Notes: generated by a model not told the origin, from the sequence alone. 64,000 bases of DNA from Lysinibacillus sp. OF-1 (GCF_028356935.1 NZ_CP102798.1:2976001-3040000); one strand, 5' to 3'. Counted from the stretch's first letter, positions 8,417 to 17,278 are shown. Numbers and translations: made by a program.

Positions 8417-9857
8417 TTGTTTTCCTCTCCTCAAATAATCTCTTACGTAATGTGATACGTAAACGTAAGGTACTTATAAAAAATAATGTAACAAATAGGG
8501 AAACAATGAAAACGAGCGCCCATAATATTAACTCAAATGGTCGTTCATCAAATGAAATTTTTAATCGTTCTAAGTTCGAAAACGATAAGTGAATAGTTTG
8601 TTTACCCTTTTCATCCTGCACAATCGAAACGTTCTCTGATGTTACTTGCTGTTTCGTATGACGGAAATCGAAAAATTCGATTTGTGGATGTTCCCTTAAA
8701 TAAGCTACAAGATCCTCTACATAGGAAGCATTTAAATAGGCTGGATATTGAATACCAATGATGGAGCTAGGCACTTTTAATAATCGCTCTATTTCCTGTT
8801 GGACAGGATATAGAGGAAGATTGTCCGTACTGTCAATAGACCCAACCGTCATCGGGTAAATGATGCGATTGTCAATTTTCGATAGATATAATTGTTGATT
8901 TCCTTGTTGTATACTCCCTTTAAATAAGGGGCTATCACCATTGATGACTGTAGGATAAATTTTACGAAGTACTAAATAATCAAGACTTCTTTCAGTTGGA
9001 ATAGTAGTGGATGATGAAAGAATAAATGGATAATTTTCCTTTTGCAATTGTTGCAAATAACTTAATAATTTTTTATTGTCGTGCAAGTGATAGGATTTTT
9101 TTTCATGCTCATCCATGAAAATGGGTGTGACTTCAAGAGCAATGGGTATTTTTTTTTCAGAAAATCCCATCACTACCTCTTTTAACTTTTGCACATCTGT
9201 TTTCATATTAATATCTGTTAACACAATATAGCCAGGATGTATCTGTGGCTTGGGTAATTGTAAAAGCTCGCCTATAATAGCAGGCCATTGATAGGACCAT
9301 GTATCTTTATTGATGAATTCTCCAATAAATGACCATTTGTCCTTGCTGATGATAAAAGGATAGGATTGGTTTACTGATAAAGCCCTCTGGATTATTTTTG
9401 AATCATCGGTTGGTAGTAAACTGTTCCACCGCACAGGGCTATGTAAACTTTCTTCTCCTATCGCTCTAAGTTCCACTACTGGACCTTCCTGCCATTTGGA
9501 AAAGGGTGAAAATTGAAGCGCATTGTCACCTATCAACAGTACGAACCCTTTGAATTGATTCAGTGCAGACAGTGCTTGAGGAGGAAGTTTTGTTGGGTAG
9601 GCGTTCATTACAACGACGCGTTTGTATGGTTGCAGCTTTTGTTTGTTGATATCTTCTATCGAAACAACATTTACTGATGTGTAACTCTGCAATATGGCTT
9701 GCAATGCGATTACATCCTCATTTGGCTGTTGGTTACTTGTGACATAGATCAAAGCTACGTCCTTATCAGAATCGGCTGCAAAGACCAACTCTTGGTTGAT
9801 GAAAGTATAAAAACAAAGCATTCCAATGGCGAACCATAAACGATAGTTAGAGCGCAC
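8409..9857 (-). CDS. ydaL: Extracytoplasmic DUF2334-like polysaccharide-modifying protein (YdaL-like)
   Basis: 482 residues, GTG start. It has a signal peptide (about 1-27), a glutamine-amidotransferase-like alpha/beta first half (residues 35-130), then a region with GYIVLTDINMKTDVQKLKEV (about 215) and PIALEVTPIF (about 240) resembling the NodB-like fold of DUF2334 proteins. A C-terminal membrane helix (about 447-468) is followed by an Arg/Lys tail. By position it is the YdaL equivalent. A polysaccharide deacetylase-like role on the secreted polymer is inferred from the fold, and I could not identify a full catalytic set. It overlaps the glycosyltransferase gene by a few bases. Confidence 0.7.
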   Translation of the reverse strand: MRSNYRLWFAIGMLCFYTFINQELVFAADSDKDVALIYVTSNQQPNEDVIALQAILQSYTSVNVVSIEDINKQKLQPYKRVVVMNAYPTKLPPQALSALNQFKGFVLLIGDNALQFSPFSKWQEGPVVELRAIGEESLHSPVRWNSLLPTDDSKIIQRALSVNQSYPFIISKDKWSFIGEFINKDTWSYQWPAIIGELLQLPKPQIHPGYIVLTDINMKTDVQKLKEVVMGFSEKKIPIALEVTPIFMDEHEKKSYHLHDNKKLLSYLQQLQKENYPFILSSSTTIPTERSLDYLVLRKIYPTVINGDSPLFKGSIQQGNQQLYLSKIDNRIIYPMTVGSIDSTDNLPLYPVQQEIERLLKVPSSIIGIQYPAYLNASYVEDLVAYLREHPQIEFFDFRHTKQQVTSENVSIVQDEKGKQTIHLSFSNLERLKISFDERPFELILWALVFIVSLFVTLFFISTLRLRITLRKRLFEERKTNG

Positions 9858-10704
9858 TTGTTTTCATCTCTCTTTCCAGTTCTTCTAATAATTCATCAAA
9901 TGTTGATTCCTTCAGTGGATGATAGGTAAAAAAGCTTGTTTTATAACGGAGCGTCACCCATTTTTCATTTAACAATTGGTGATTTTTTAAAGCCTGGTCC
10001 AATTTGTCATAAATAACTTCCATATGCTCATCCGTCGTATCAATTAGCAGTAAGCCGATATGGTCTTCACGAAATCGAAATTTTTTATCTGTCTGCCTAA
10101 CAGTTTGTTGAATCCTTTGAGAGAGCTGTTGCCATAAATGTTGGACTTCTTTCGCTCCATAAAGTTGTTGGAACTTGCGATAATTTTCAATCTTCAACAC
10201 CATAAAAACAAAGGTATGCTTATGTCGATCCGCTCGTCGCATTTCCTCATTGACACTAATATACATACGTGCCTCATTATCAAATCCAGTTTCAACATCA
10301 ATCGCTACATATTTTCTAACATCTTCTTGCAACTTTTTTAAATAGTTTTCCTGTTCTTTCATTAATTCATGCATCTTACCAGCACAAAGAATGAGTAGCA
10401 GCAATATGATGCCATATATGAAAAATATCTGCATAGAGAAGGTAGAATTTAAAAATGTCATGGATCCAGATATTCCTGTATAGAGAAGTGTTGATCCTGT
10501 AATAAAAATAAAGACAAGGCTACTGATAAGCCCAAATACCGTCCCTCTCCAAAGGGTGAGAACAAGTAAGAGCATTAAAAACATGTATAGTAATAAGCCT
10601 TCAACATCCTGTCGCAATAAAAAATAAGCAGGTATTTGCAAGAGTAAAATAAGAATGGTCCCATATACCAAAATCGCTCTATTTTTAGTCATTGTTGTAC
10701 GCAT
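9847..10704 (-). CDS. ydaK: Degenerate GGDEF c-di-GMP receptor (YdaK-like)
   Basis: 285 residues. Four membrane helices (about 8-112) are followed by a GGDEF-fold domain (about 130-280). The active-site loop reads REDHI (212-216) instead of GGDEF and the usual FK..ND segment is KIENYRKFQQLYG, so cyclase activity is not expected. The inhibitory-site motif RxxD is intact as RQTD (203-206) at exactly the canonical 5-residue spacing. That combination fits a c-di-GMP receptor, as described for B. subtilis YdaK, which controls an exopolysaccharide encoded by the same operon. The start at 10704 has GGAGGT five bases upstream. It overlaps both neighbours. Confidence 0.85.
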   Translation of the reverse strand: MRTTMTKNRAILVYGTILILLLQIPAYFLLRQDVEGLLLYMFLMLLLVLTLWRGTVFGLISSLVFIFITGSTLLYTGISGSMTFLNSTFSMQIFFIYGIILLLLILCAGKMHELMKEQENYLKKLQEDVRKYVAIDVETGFDNEARMYISVNEEMRRADRHKHTFVFMVLKIENYRKFQQLYGAKEVQHLWQQLSQRIQQTVRQTDKKFRFREDHIGLLLIDTTDEHMEVIYDKLDQALKNHQLLNEKWVTLRYKTSFFTYHPLKESTFDELLEELEREMKTSAL

Positions 10705-11743
10705 TTTCTACCTCCCTTTCTGCTAATAGTGGTAGTAAATTATCAAAACTATGCGTTGACTGCGTTTTTTTATCAACATAGCCTGTTGTAGGGTCTTTCA
10801 AAGCTGACATTTTTTCGATGAACTGTTGTGCTAATTGCTGCTCATTTAAGGCAATCATATAACGAGCTGCCATTGCATAAACGGCTGGTGATTCATAGCT
10901 AACTGTTGATTCGTTTGTTTGTGCATTGTATCGACCATACAATTTATCGTCTCTTTTTAGAAGGTTTAACAGCCAGTTTTTAAATGCGGCTGTATCTCCA
11001 TTCATTGAAGCCAGATGATAAGCCGTATACAATTGATCAATCATGTGTAGTTCCTCATCAAACACATAGCTCTTAGAAGGAATATCATAATATTTTGGAA
11101 AAAACCCTGCCTCAGTGAGTGGCGCATTTTGCAAAATTGCTAACTGATGCTGAACTTGTTGTTGTGATAACACATCATATTTTTCCATTTCTTTGAAAGC
11201 AGAAGGCATAATATAGCTAATTGTTAGTGTCTGGGCTTTATCATGAGTATAAACATCCACATAATCGACAAATAGATTTTGATTCATCCCATATTGAACT
11301 AACTGATCTCCCATGTTTTTACCCAATTGTATGTAAGACGAATCATGCCATTTTTCACCTGCTTCCAGTAAAACACGAATGATTCGTAAATCATCAATCA
11401 GGGCGTTTACCGTAGCTTTTTTTGAGCCCTCTATTCTCCAGACAATCATATCATTTGTTAAAAAATAGGATTTCATGACATTCACCTGGTCATTGAAACG
11501 AGCTTGATCGTCTTTTTCTAATAGGTACGCAAGCCATAACCCTACTGATTCTGATAAAAATAAATCCTTTTGGTTTGTTAAATCTGTGCTTAACAACCCT
11601 TTATCATTCAGTAAATCTTGAATAACAAACTGTTCCGTTGGTGAAAGAGGTTCTTTTTGAACAGTCACTTCTTTCACCGTACAACTAATCAAAAAAAGAA
11701 CAACACTACCTATAAACAGCAACCATTTATTATTTTTACGCAT
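10685..11743 (-). CDS. ydaJ: Lipoprotein, GH8-like glycosidase (YdaJ-like)
   Basis: About 352 residues from the ATG at 11743, chosen because GAGG lies nine bases upstream; an in-frame ATG at 11758 is possible. A lipoprotein signal ends in LFLISC. The mature part is an (alpha/alpha)-barrel type sequence resembling family 8 glycosidases, with LSESVGLW (candidate general acid Glu) near residue 65 and NALIDDLRIIR (candidate substrate-binding Asp pair) near 120. As the first gene of the ydaJKLMN-like operon it would cut or edit the exported polymer at the cell surface. Family assignment is moderate, operon assignment strong. Confidence 0.75.
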   Translation of the reverse strand: MRKNNKWLLFIGSVVLFLISCTVKEVTVQKEPLSPTEQFVIQDLLNDKGLLSTDLTNQKDLFLSESVGLWLAYLLEKDDQARFNDQVNVMKSYFLTNDMIVWRIEGSKKATVNALIDDLRIIRVLLEAGEKWHDSSYIQLGKNMGDQLVQYGMNQNLFVDYVDVYTHDKAQTLTISYIMPSAFKEMEKYDVLSQQQVQHQLAILQNAPLTEAGFFPKYYDIPSKSYVFDEELHMIDQLYTAYHLASMNGDTAAFKNWLLNLLKRDDKLYGRYNAQTNESTVSYESPAVYAMAARYMIALNEQQLAQQFIEKMSALKDPTTGYVDKKTQSTHSFDNLLPLLAEREVENAYNND

Positions 11744-12018
11744 TGTCATCATCCTCATTAATCGTTATTTCCCTATAATGAAATCCCGCCTTTTTATTAT
11801 AGTATACAATAATTAGAATGGCGAAGCTTTTATAAGAGTAGTGTCCTACGCGTATCTGTTTCCATAAAAAAAGATGTCCGAAAAAGGTCTATAGACCCAT
11901 CGAACACCTACCATATTTATATAAAATCATTATATTTTTGTACATTATTATTAAAAGCAAAAATTATTATTACAAAGATTGCATGTTCCAGACCAATTGT
12001 TTCAATTTTAACTTCCTT

Positions 12019-12564
12019 TTACTTCACTAACTGTAAAATTGTTTTAAAATGTTCATGGTCTGCACGTTGTAACAGCTCGTATAAAATCATCTCTGTGCTC
12101 GTTGGATAAATACCAAGTGCATTCATCTTAGTTAGCCCGATTTCTTTATTTGCCTTTGTTCGAGAAGACACAGCATCTACCACAACTTCCACTTCAAATC
12201 CTTGTTCCTTCAATTGTCTCGCCGTTTGGTACACACATATATGTGTTTCGATACCCGTGACAATAAATTGTGAACGTCCGCTTTCCTTCATCGCCTCCAC
12301 AAATGCCTCTTCCTGGCAAGCACTAAAAGCCATTTTAGCAATGGGTTGCCCTTGTAAATGCTGGGCTATATCCAGTGCTGTTCCACCTAAACGACTTGGA
12401 TTTTGTTCGAGCCATAAAATAGGTACTTCAAGTGCTTGCATGGCTTGTACCAACTTTGCTACATTGTCAATCATCGCTTCACTGTCATCCACAATTGTCG
12501 CTAACTTTCCTTGTACGTCCACAACCACTAAACAAGCTTTCTCTACTGTAAACATTTTGAACAC
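12019..12564 (-). CDS. Isochorismatase-family cysteine hydrolase
   Basis: 181 residues, a complete isochorismatase-like alpha/beta hydrolase. The three catalytic positions of the family are visible: Asp in VVVDVQGKLA (about residue 16), Lys in IAKMAFSA (about 77) and Cys in VTGIETHICVYQTA (about 110), the last preceded by the usual cis-peptide turn. Close relatives (YcaC type) act on amides or imides of unknown physiological identity, so the substrate cannot be stated. It is a single gene facing away from serC. A good sigma-A promoter with an overlapping dyad sits 25 bases upstream. Confidence 0.85.
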   Translation of the reverse strand: MFKMFTVEKACLVVVDVQGKLATIVDDSEAMIDNVAKLVQAMQALEVPILWLEQNPSRLGGTALDIAQHLQGQPIAKMAFSACQEEAFVEAMKESGRSQFIVTGIETHICVYQTARQLKEQGFEVEVVVDAVSSRTKANKEIGLTKMNALGIYPTSTEMILYELLQRADHEHFKTILQLVK

Positions 12565-12970
12565 CTCTTTTTCCTATTCTCTCTTATGATTATACAAAAT
12601 CTTGCTTTACCTGTCGTAAAGTAAGAAGTCCCTTTCTTCAAAAATAGAGAGTACTGCAATCGATTTTGCTTGTTTTGGTGCTTCTTATACATTTTATCTA
12701 TAATGGTAGAATAATTCCCATATCTTCAAAAACGAACATTGCACGAATTAAATCACAGCAATATGTATAAATCACGAAATATACAACTTATTTATTTGAC
12801 CAAAACTTCTTTTCATTCGTATTTAACCTTCAAAACAGACTTAAATGTGACCATTTTGTTGCGAGTCTGTCGCTATTCTGCTCAAATATTAAGAATTTTA
12901 TTTTTTCTCTTGAAAATTGGGGTATAATCCAGTAAAGTTCTGTTATTAACCAAACAAGGAGTGTACCACT
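12565..12970. other. Divergent intergenic region between isochorismatase gene and serC
   Basis: This 406-bp AT-rich gap contains no convincing gene. It holds the leftward promoter described separately and, near its right end, a TATAAT at 12923-12928 that is likely the serC -10 (no good -35 at 17 bp). The 62-codon open frame at 12739-12927 lacks a ribosome site and looks fortuitous. Confidence 0.55.
12589..12621 (-). promoter_or_regulatory. Sigma-A promoter with overlapping dyad
   Basis: On the minus strand ACGACA (12612-12617) and TATAAT (12589-12594) are 17 bp apart. A CTTTAC-ctgtc-GTAAAG inverted repeat (12605-12621) covers the -35, which is where a repressor would sit. It drives the isochorismatase-like gene. 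Confidence 0.5.
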
Positions 12971-14059
12971 TTGACACAACGTGCATACAATTTCAACGCA
13001 GGTCCATCTGCACTACCACAAGAAGTATTAGAAAAAGCTCAAGAGCAATTAGTAAACTTCCGTGATTCAGGTATGTCCATTATGGAAATGAGTCACCGTA
13101 GTGCTATTTTCGACGAAGTACATAACGAAGCCATTGCTTTATTAAAAAAACTTTATGCCATTCCAGAAAACTATGAGGTGCTATTTTTACAAGGTGGCGC
13201 AAGTCTTCAATTTACAATGATTCCTATGAACTTCTTAACAACTGAGCAAAAAGCTAGCTATGTATTATCAGGCTCATGGTCTGAAAAAGCTTTTAAGGAA
13301 GCGAAATTGTTTGGTACACCTGTTGAAGCTGCAAGCACAAAAGAAAACCAATACCGCAATATTCCTGCTTTAGCAGACATTCAATTCAATGAAGATGATG
13401 CCTATGTACACATCACATCAAATAATACGATCTACGGTACACAATGGAGAAATTATCCTGACACAGGAAATGTTCCATTAATTGCCGATATGTCTAGTGA
13501 TATTCTGTCAAAACCAGTGGATATTGAAAAATTCGGAATCATCTATGCAGGCGCTCAAAAAAACCTTGGTCCATCAGGGGTAACGGTCGTCATTATTCGC
13601 AAAGATCTGCTTGAGAAAGCCAATAAAAATATCCCAACAATGCTGAAATACACAACACACGCTGATAGTAATTCACTGTATAATACACCACCGACATTTG
13701 GTATCTATATGCTAGGAGAGGTGTTAAAGTGGGTAGAAGCTAAAGGTGGCGTAGCTGCAATTGAAAAACACAATGAATTAAAGGCCAAAGTGATTTATGA
13801 TGCCATTGACAATAGTAATGGCTTCTACAAAGGTCATGCGGCTTCAGATAGCCGTTCTTTAATGAACATTACATTCCGTGTTGCAGATGAGGAGCTTGAA
13901 AAGCAATTCCTTGCAGAGGCGAAGGCAGCAGGCTTTGTAGGGCTAAACGGGCATCGATCTGTAGGTGGCTGTCGTGCTTCCACTTACAATGCAGTGCCTC
14001 TTGAGGCTTGTGAGGCTTTACGAGATTTCATGGTAGCGTTCCAACAAAAACATCAATAG
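12971..14059 (+). CDS. serC: Phosphoserine aminotransferase
   Basis: 362 residues, the normal length for SerC, which converts 3-phosphohydroxypyruvate and glutamate to phosphoserine in serine synthesis and also serves pyridoxal phosphate synthesis. Visible features are FNAGPSALP at the N-terminus, HRS near residue 42, FLQGGASLQF near 73, and the pyridoxal-phosphate lysine in YAGAQKNLGPSG near residue 197. The C-terminus has GLNGHRSVGGCRASTYNAV, typical of the family. The start is TTG with AAGGAG about nine bases upstream. It is a single gene followed by a terminator; serA and serB are not nearby. Confidence 0.97.
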   Translation: MTQRAYNFNAGPSALPQEVLEKAQEQLVNFRDSGMSIMEMSHRSAIFDEVHNEAIALLKKLYAIPENYEVLFLQGGASLQFTMIPMNFLTTEQKASYVLSGSWSEKAFKEAKLFGTPVEAASTKENQYRNIPALADIQFNEDDAYVHITSNNTIYGTQWRNYPDTGNVPLIADMSSDILSKPVDIEKFGIIYAGAQKNLGPSGVTVVIIRKDLLEKANKNIPTMLKYTTHADSNSLYNTPPTFGIYMLGEVLKWVEAKGGVAAIEKHNELKAKVIYDAIDNSNGFYKGHAASDSRSLMNITFRVADEELEKQFLAEAKAAGFVGLNGHRSVGGCRASTYNAVPLEACEALRDFMVAFQQKHQ

Positions 14060-14068
14060 ACTTATACT

Positions 14069-14114
14069 AAACGACGACGAATTACGTTTCTGTAATGACT
14101 CGTCGTTTTTTGTT
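14069..14114 (+). terminator. serC terminator
   Basis: ACGACGA / TCGTCGT stem with an inner ATTAC/GTAAT pairing, followed by TTTTTTGTTT, ten bases after the serC stop. Confidence 0.8.
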
Positions 14115-14289
14115 TAAAAAAATCATGCAAATCTATCCTCATACAAATCATTTGAATTAGATATTTATAGCAATTTTTCAGCTTAGGGCTTTACACAATG
14201 CAAAAGATTTTGAGAGAAATATAGATTTTTAAGCTGCCTATCGGACATATCGCCAACCTCTAGTTATGCACCAAACATAGATTATTAGT

Positions 14290-14306
14290 GTAAGGGTTAC
14301 CCTTAC
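14290..14306. promoter_or_regulatory. GTAAGGG-tta-CCCTTAC dyad
   Basis: A perfect 7-bp inverted repeat with a 3-nt centre lies 28 bp before the start of the Cys-rich protein gene. It could be an operator or a stem in the leader. No regulator is identified. Confidence 0.35.
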
Positions 14307-14333
14307 GAAACTAGAGGAAGGGAGGTCTAGACG

Positions 14334-14693
14334 ATGGAAGATAAACGATATACGACACAGATGAACTGGCAAGGCTGTAAATGTCCTAAAAAGGTGGAAA
14401 AATGCTGTCAACGTAAAGTTGAGAAATGTCCTTGTCAAAAAGAGGAAAAATGTACACCAAGAATGAGCAGCAACTGTAGAAGTTGTATTTGTCAACAATT
14501 AAGAAAATTAGAGCTTGCTACTACACTAGATATCTTCTTATCTGGAGGTATTAGCTTCTTAGGTGTGACTTTCATTTCCTTCGATCCACGAACTTGCTGT
14601 GCATACTTCCTTGAGCCAGGTGCAGCACCTGCTTCTCCTTTAATTGTAGATTGTAATAAAATTGTTGCGATCCGTAGAGTAGCAGTAGCTTAA
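14334..14693 (+). CDS. Cysteine-rich spore-coat-like protein
   Basis: 119 residues with 14 Cys. The N-terminal half is a basic Cys/Lys repeat region (KCPKKVEKCC, KVEKCPCQKEEKC). The second half starts with CRSCICQQLRKLE, continues with a hydrophobic beta-rich stretch (LSGGISFLGVTFISFD, about residues 69-84) and ends in DCNKIVAIRRVAVA. The CxC-plus-helix opening of the second half recalls CotY/CotZ crust proteins (NCVCDAV...), but overall similarity is weak. A spore coat or exosporium structural role is therefore an inference. GGGAGG precedes the start, and a good terminator follows. Confidence 0.55.
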   Translation: MEDKRYTTQMNWQGCKCPKKVEKCCQRKVEKCPCQKEEKCTPRMSSNCRSCICQQLRKLELATTLDIFLSGGISFLGVTFISFDPRTCCAYFLEPGAAPASPLIVDCNKIVAIRRVAVA

Positions 14694-14698
14694 TAAGT

Positions 14699-14734
14699 TA
14701 AGAGGGTAGCCCTATATAGGTGCTACCCTCTTTC
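14699..14734 (+). terminator. Terminator of the Cys-rich protein gene
   Basis: AGAGGGTAGC / GCTACCCTCT stem followed by TTCT, directly after the stop codon. Confidence 0.8.
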
Positions 14735-14759
14735 TACATAGAAAAAACGCTGTCGTCTT

Positions 14760-15188
14760 TTAATTTGACAGCGTTTCATGCTTACAATCTGGACATTTGC
14801 CATATATTTCGAACTTATGATTTTCAATTTCATAGTCAGGCAATTTTTCTCCTAGCATTTCCATTGGGCAAAGATTCAGCTCTTTGACGTTGCCACAGTC
14901 CATACAGATGAAATGATGGTGATGATGGGCAGATTCACAGTGCATACGGAAGTTACGTTCTCCTGATAGCTCCGTTTCTTCTAAAATCCCCAGCTTCACA
15001 AAAGTAGCAAGGTTGCGATAAATAGTATCAAAACTCATTCCTGGAAAATCCTTTTTTAAAACGTCCAATAAATCGCGGGCCGTCAGATATTTATCTGTTG
15101 CAGCAAACATATCTAATAGTAACTCCCGTTTATCTGTTTTTTTATAGCCATTTTCTTTTAATATTTCCCACGCTCTTGAAACATTCAT
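14760..15188 (-). CDS. zur: Zinc uptake regulator, Fur family
   Basis: 142 residues, Fur-family length. An N-terminal winged helix ([19 protein letters not shown], about 52-72) binds DNA. The sensory region contains [17 protein letters not shown], and the structural zinc site is formed by two CxxC pairs (CMDC about 95, CPDC about 134). The five-His run and the linkage to zinc transporter genes point to Zur rather than Fur or PerR. It is the last gene of the operon with the zinc ABC transporter and overlaps the permease gene by four bases. Autoregulation is likely because the operon's leader carries a Zur-like box. Confidence 0.93.
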   Translation of the reverse strand: MNVSRAWEILKENGYKKTDKRELLLDMFAATDKYLTARDLLDVLKKDFPGMSFDTIYRNLATFVKLGILEETELSGERNFRMHCESAHHHHHFICMDCGNVKELNLCPMEMLGEKLPDYEIENHKFEIYGKCPDCKHETLSN

Positions 15189-16048
15189 TGTGCTACCTCC
15201 CCCTGCTTTGCAGCCATTTTAAATGCTACTTTCTTTCCTAGGATTACTAGTAACAAAATCAAAATCGAAGTGACAACAATCGTACCACCCGGCGCTAAAT
15301 CCATATAAAAGGCACTAATTAGGCCAATTAAGACAGCCGTTTCTCCAAAGAGGATAGCATAGATGATCGTTTGCTTAAAGCCTTTTGCCAAGCGCATTGC
15401 AGCTGCAACAGGTAACGTCATTAATGATGACACAAGTAAAATCCCTACTATGCGCATACTTGCTGCAATGACAAGTGCTGTCACAATCATAAATAAAAGA
15501 TGAACCCAACGTGCCGGCAGTCCACTAGCTTTTGCATATTCCTCATCGAAAGATAAAACAAATAATTCTTTAAAAAATAAAAACAAAAAGACAATGACAA
15601 CAGCTGCAATTCCGATTACAACCCATAAGTCTTGGCGTGACACTGCAGATACCGAGCCAAATAAATAGCTCATTAAATCTGTGCTAAAGCCACTAGCCAG
15701 TGAGATAAAGATGGCACTTATACCGATACCACCTGACATAATGATAGGAATGGCAAGCTCCTCATAGTGTTTATACAAACGTCTTAGACGCTCAATTAAA
15801 ATAGAGCCACTAACAGAGGCTAGTATTCCTAGATAAATAGGATTGAGCATGGCTAAGGCTGTTACAGACTGACTGATATATAAGCTCCCCGCAATTCCTG
15901 CAAGTGTTACATGTGACAAAGCGTCCGCAATTAAGGATAACCTTCGTACAACAATAAACACACCTAATAATGGAGCAAGAATGCCAATTAATAATCCAGA
16001 GAAAAAGGCATTTTGTAAAAATTCATAGTTTAAAATTGCTTCAATCAT
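15185..16048 (-). CDS. znuB: Zinc ABC transporter permease
   Basis: About 287 residues from the ATG at 16048, which has AGAAGGAG upstream; the longer frame to 16096 would run 34 bases into the ATPase gene. Eight or more hydrophobic segments and the motifs [20 protein letters not shown] and HVTLAGIA are those of the ABC-3 family of Mn/Zn permeases. It lies between the ATPase gene and zur in one operon. No zinc-binding lipoprotein (ZnuA/AdcA) gene accompanies it in this window, so the binding protein must be encoded elsewhere. Confidence 0.93.
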   Translation of the reverse strand: MIEAILNYEFLQNAFFSGLLIGILAPLLGVFIVVRRLSLIADALSHVTLAGIAGSLYISQSVTALAMLNPIYLGILASVSGSILIERLRRLYKHYEELAIPIIMSGGIGISAIFISLASGFSTDLMSYLFGSVSAVSRQDLWVVIGIAAVVIVFLFLFFKELFVLSFDEEYAKASGLPARWVHLLFMIVTALVIAASMRIVGILLVSSLMTLPVAAAMRLAKGFKQTIIYAILFGETAVLIGLISAFYMDLAPGGTIVVTSILILLLVILGKKVAFKMAAKQGEVAQ

Positions 16049-16062
16049 GGTGCCTACTCCTT

Positions 16063-16809
16063 CTAATGAATCTTTCTCACGGAATGACCATACCAAGCGT
16101 CTAGCGCATCCTGGGAGATATTATCAAAGTCATTTTTATAGCCGTGGAAGTGAATGGTTTGATTTAAACATGCCACATGGCTAATGCGATTCGATACCGT
16201 ATCGACATCGTGTGTGACAAGAATCATGGTAATTCCTTGTTCCCGATTCAATTTCGCCAGCATATCATAAAATGACTGCACATTCTCATGATCAATGCCG
16301 ACAGTTGGCTCATCTAAAATGAGTAGTTTTGGATCACTAACTAAAGCTCTTGCAATAAAGACGCGTTGTTGTTGTCCACCAGATAGCTCGCCAATGTTAC
16401 GATGCATAAAAGCATCCATGCCAACTGCTTTTAAAGCTGCTTGAACTTTCCCTTTAGCATCTCGCCCTGGTCTTTTAAAGAGCCCTATTTTTTTCGTTAA
16501 TCCACTTTTCACGACCTCTTGCACAGTTGCTGGGAATCCAGAATTAAAGGCATTAGATTTTTGAGAAACATAGCCAATCCATTCACGATGCTTGAAGGTT
16601 GCACTTGGTTCACCAAATAATTTTATTTCTCCAGACAAAGGCTTTAATAAACCTAAAATGATTTTTAATAGCGTTGATTTCCCAGAACCATTCGGACCGA
16701 GAAGTGCTAAAAAATCACCCTCTTCTACACGAAAAGAGATGTTTTTTAAAACGTGTGTATAGTCATATTGAAATGACACATTTTCAATATCAATAAGTGT
16801 TGTTTTCAT
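16063..16809 (-). CDS. znuC: Zinc ABC transporter ATPase
   Basis: 248 residues. Walker A is GPNGSGKST (about 38-46), the Q-loop is YVSQK, the signature is LSGGQQQR (about 142-149), Walker B is LLILDEPT and the H-loop is VTHDVD. The size and HTH-free C-terminus match the ATP-binding subunits of Mn/Zn ABC transporters. It is the first gene of the znuC-znuB-zur operon. Because zur follows directly and a Zur-like box lies 19 bp upstream of the start, zinc rather than manganese is the likely substrate. Confidence 0.92.
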   Translation of the reverse strand: MKTTLIDIENVSFQYDYTHVLKNISFRVEEGDFLALLGPNGSGKSTLLKIILGLLKPLSGEIKLFGEPSATFKHREWIGYVSQKSNAFNSGFPATVQEVVKSGLTKKIGLFKRPGRDAKGKVQAALKAVGMDAFMHRNIGELSGGQQQRVFIARALVSDPKLLILDEPTVGIDHENVQSFYDMLAKLNREQGITMILVTHDVDTVSNRISHVACLNQTIHFHGYKNDFDNISQDALDAWYGHSVRKIH

Positions 16810-16827
16810 GCATGATCGCTTCTTTCT

Positions 16828-16848
16828 AATTCAAAATCATTACGATTT
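16828..16848. promoter_or_regulatory. Zur-box-like operator
   Basis: The right half ATTACGATTT (16839-16848) is a 10/10 match and the left half AATTCAAAAT (16828-16837) a 7/10 match to the two arms of the Bacillus Zur box (core TCGTAATNATTACGA), with the one-base centre. It lies 19 bp upstream of znuC and 96 bp upstream of the divergent yqfT ATG. Confidence 0.65.
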
Positions 16849-16976
16849 ACAAATTGTAAGTATAAAGGAAAGTGCAGTTTTTGTAAAGAAAAGAAGACAG
16901 ATGCTTTTTCGAATGGGCTGATTGCGCGTGTGTACATGATGTCATGAAAATAAAACGCGATAAAGGAGGATTGACT

Positions 16977-17213
16977 TTGAGTATTCAATTTTTACAGCAA
17001 TTGTCACAAAGCACAGATAAGGAAATTGTCGCGATTGCTCGTGAAGAAGGCTTTAACATTACGACTTCGGAAGTCAAAAAACTTCGACCTTATTTGGAGC
17101 AATTCTCATTTTCTTGGCTTTTTTTAGGCATTCCAAAGGACATTCTAGTAGAAGTTGAGGCGGTTTTAGGAAGAAAGCGCTCTCGTCAACTCATCGCATT
17201 GTTTACAAAGTAA
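16977..17213 (+). CDS. yqfT: DUF2624 family protein YqfT
   Basis: 78 residues from the TTG at 16977, chosen because AAAGGAGG lies seven bases upstream; the longer frame from the ATG at 16944 has that ribosome site inside it. The protein is small, soluble and mostly helical, with ITTSEVKKLRPYLEQFSFSW in the middle. It matches the DUF2624 proteins of Bacillales by length, pattern and by its position beside nfo and zur. The function of the family is unknown. Confidence 0.8.
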   Translation: MSIQFLQQLSQSTDKEIVAIAREEGFNITTSEVKKLRPYLEQFSFSWLFLGIPKDILVEVEAVLGRKRSRQLIALFTK

Positions 17214-17258
17214 AAAGAAGCCCGAAATCAGTGTACTATACTGATTTCGGGCTTCTTT
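17214..17258. terminator. Bidirectional terminator between yqfT and nfo
   Basis: GAAGCCCGAAATCAGT and its exact complement around a 7-nt loop, with A and T runs outside. It serves the converging yqfT and nfo genes. Confidence 0.88.
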
Positions 17259-17278
17259 ATCTTGCTCCATATCGGGTA

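Noticed and set aside
10138..10341. Plus-strand frame opposite the GGDEF-like gene
   Set aside because: Antisense shadow without start signals.
12739..12927. 62-codon frame upstream of serC
   Set aside because: No ribosome site, atypical composition, and it overlaps the probable serC promoter.
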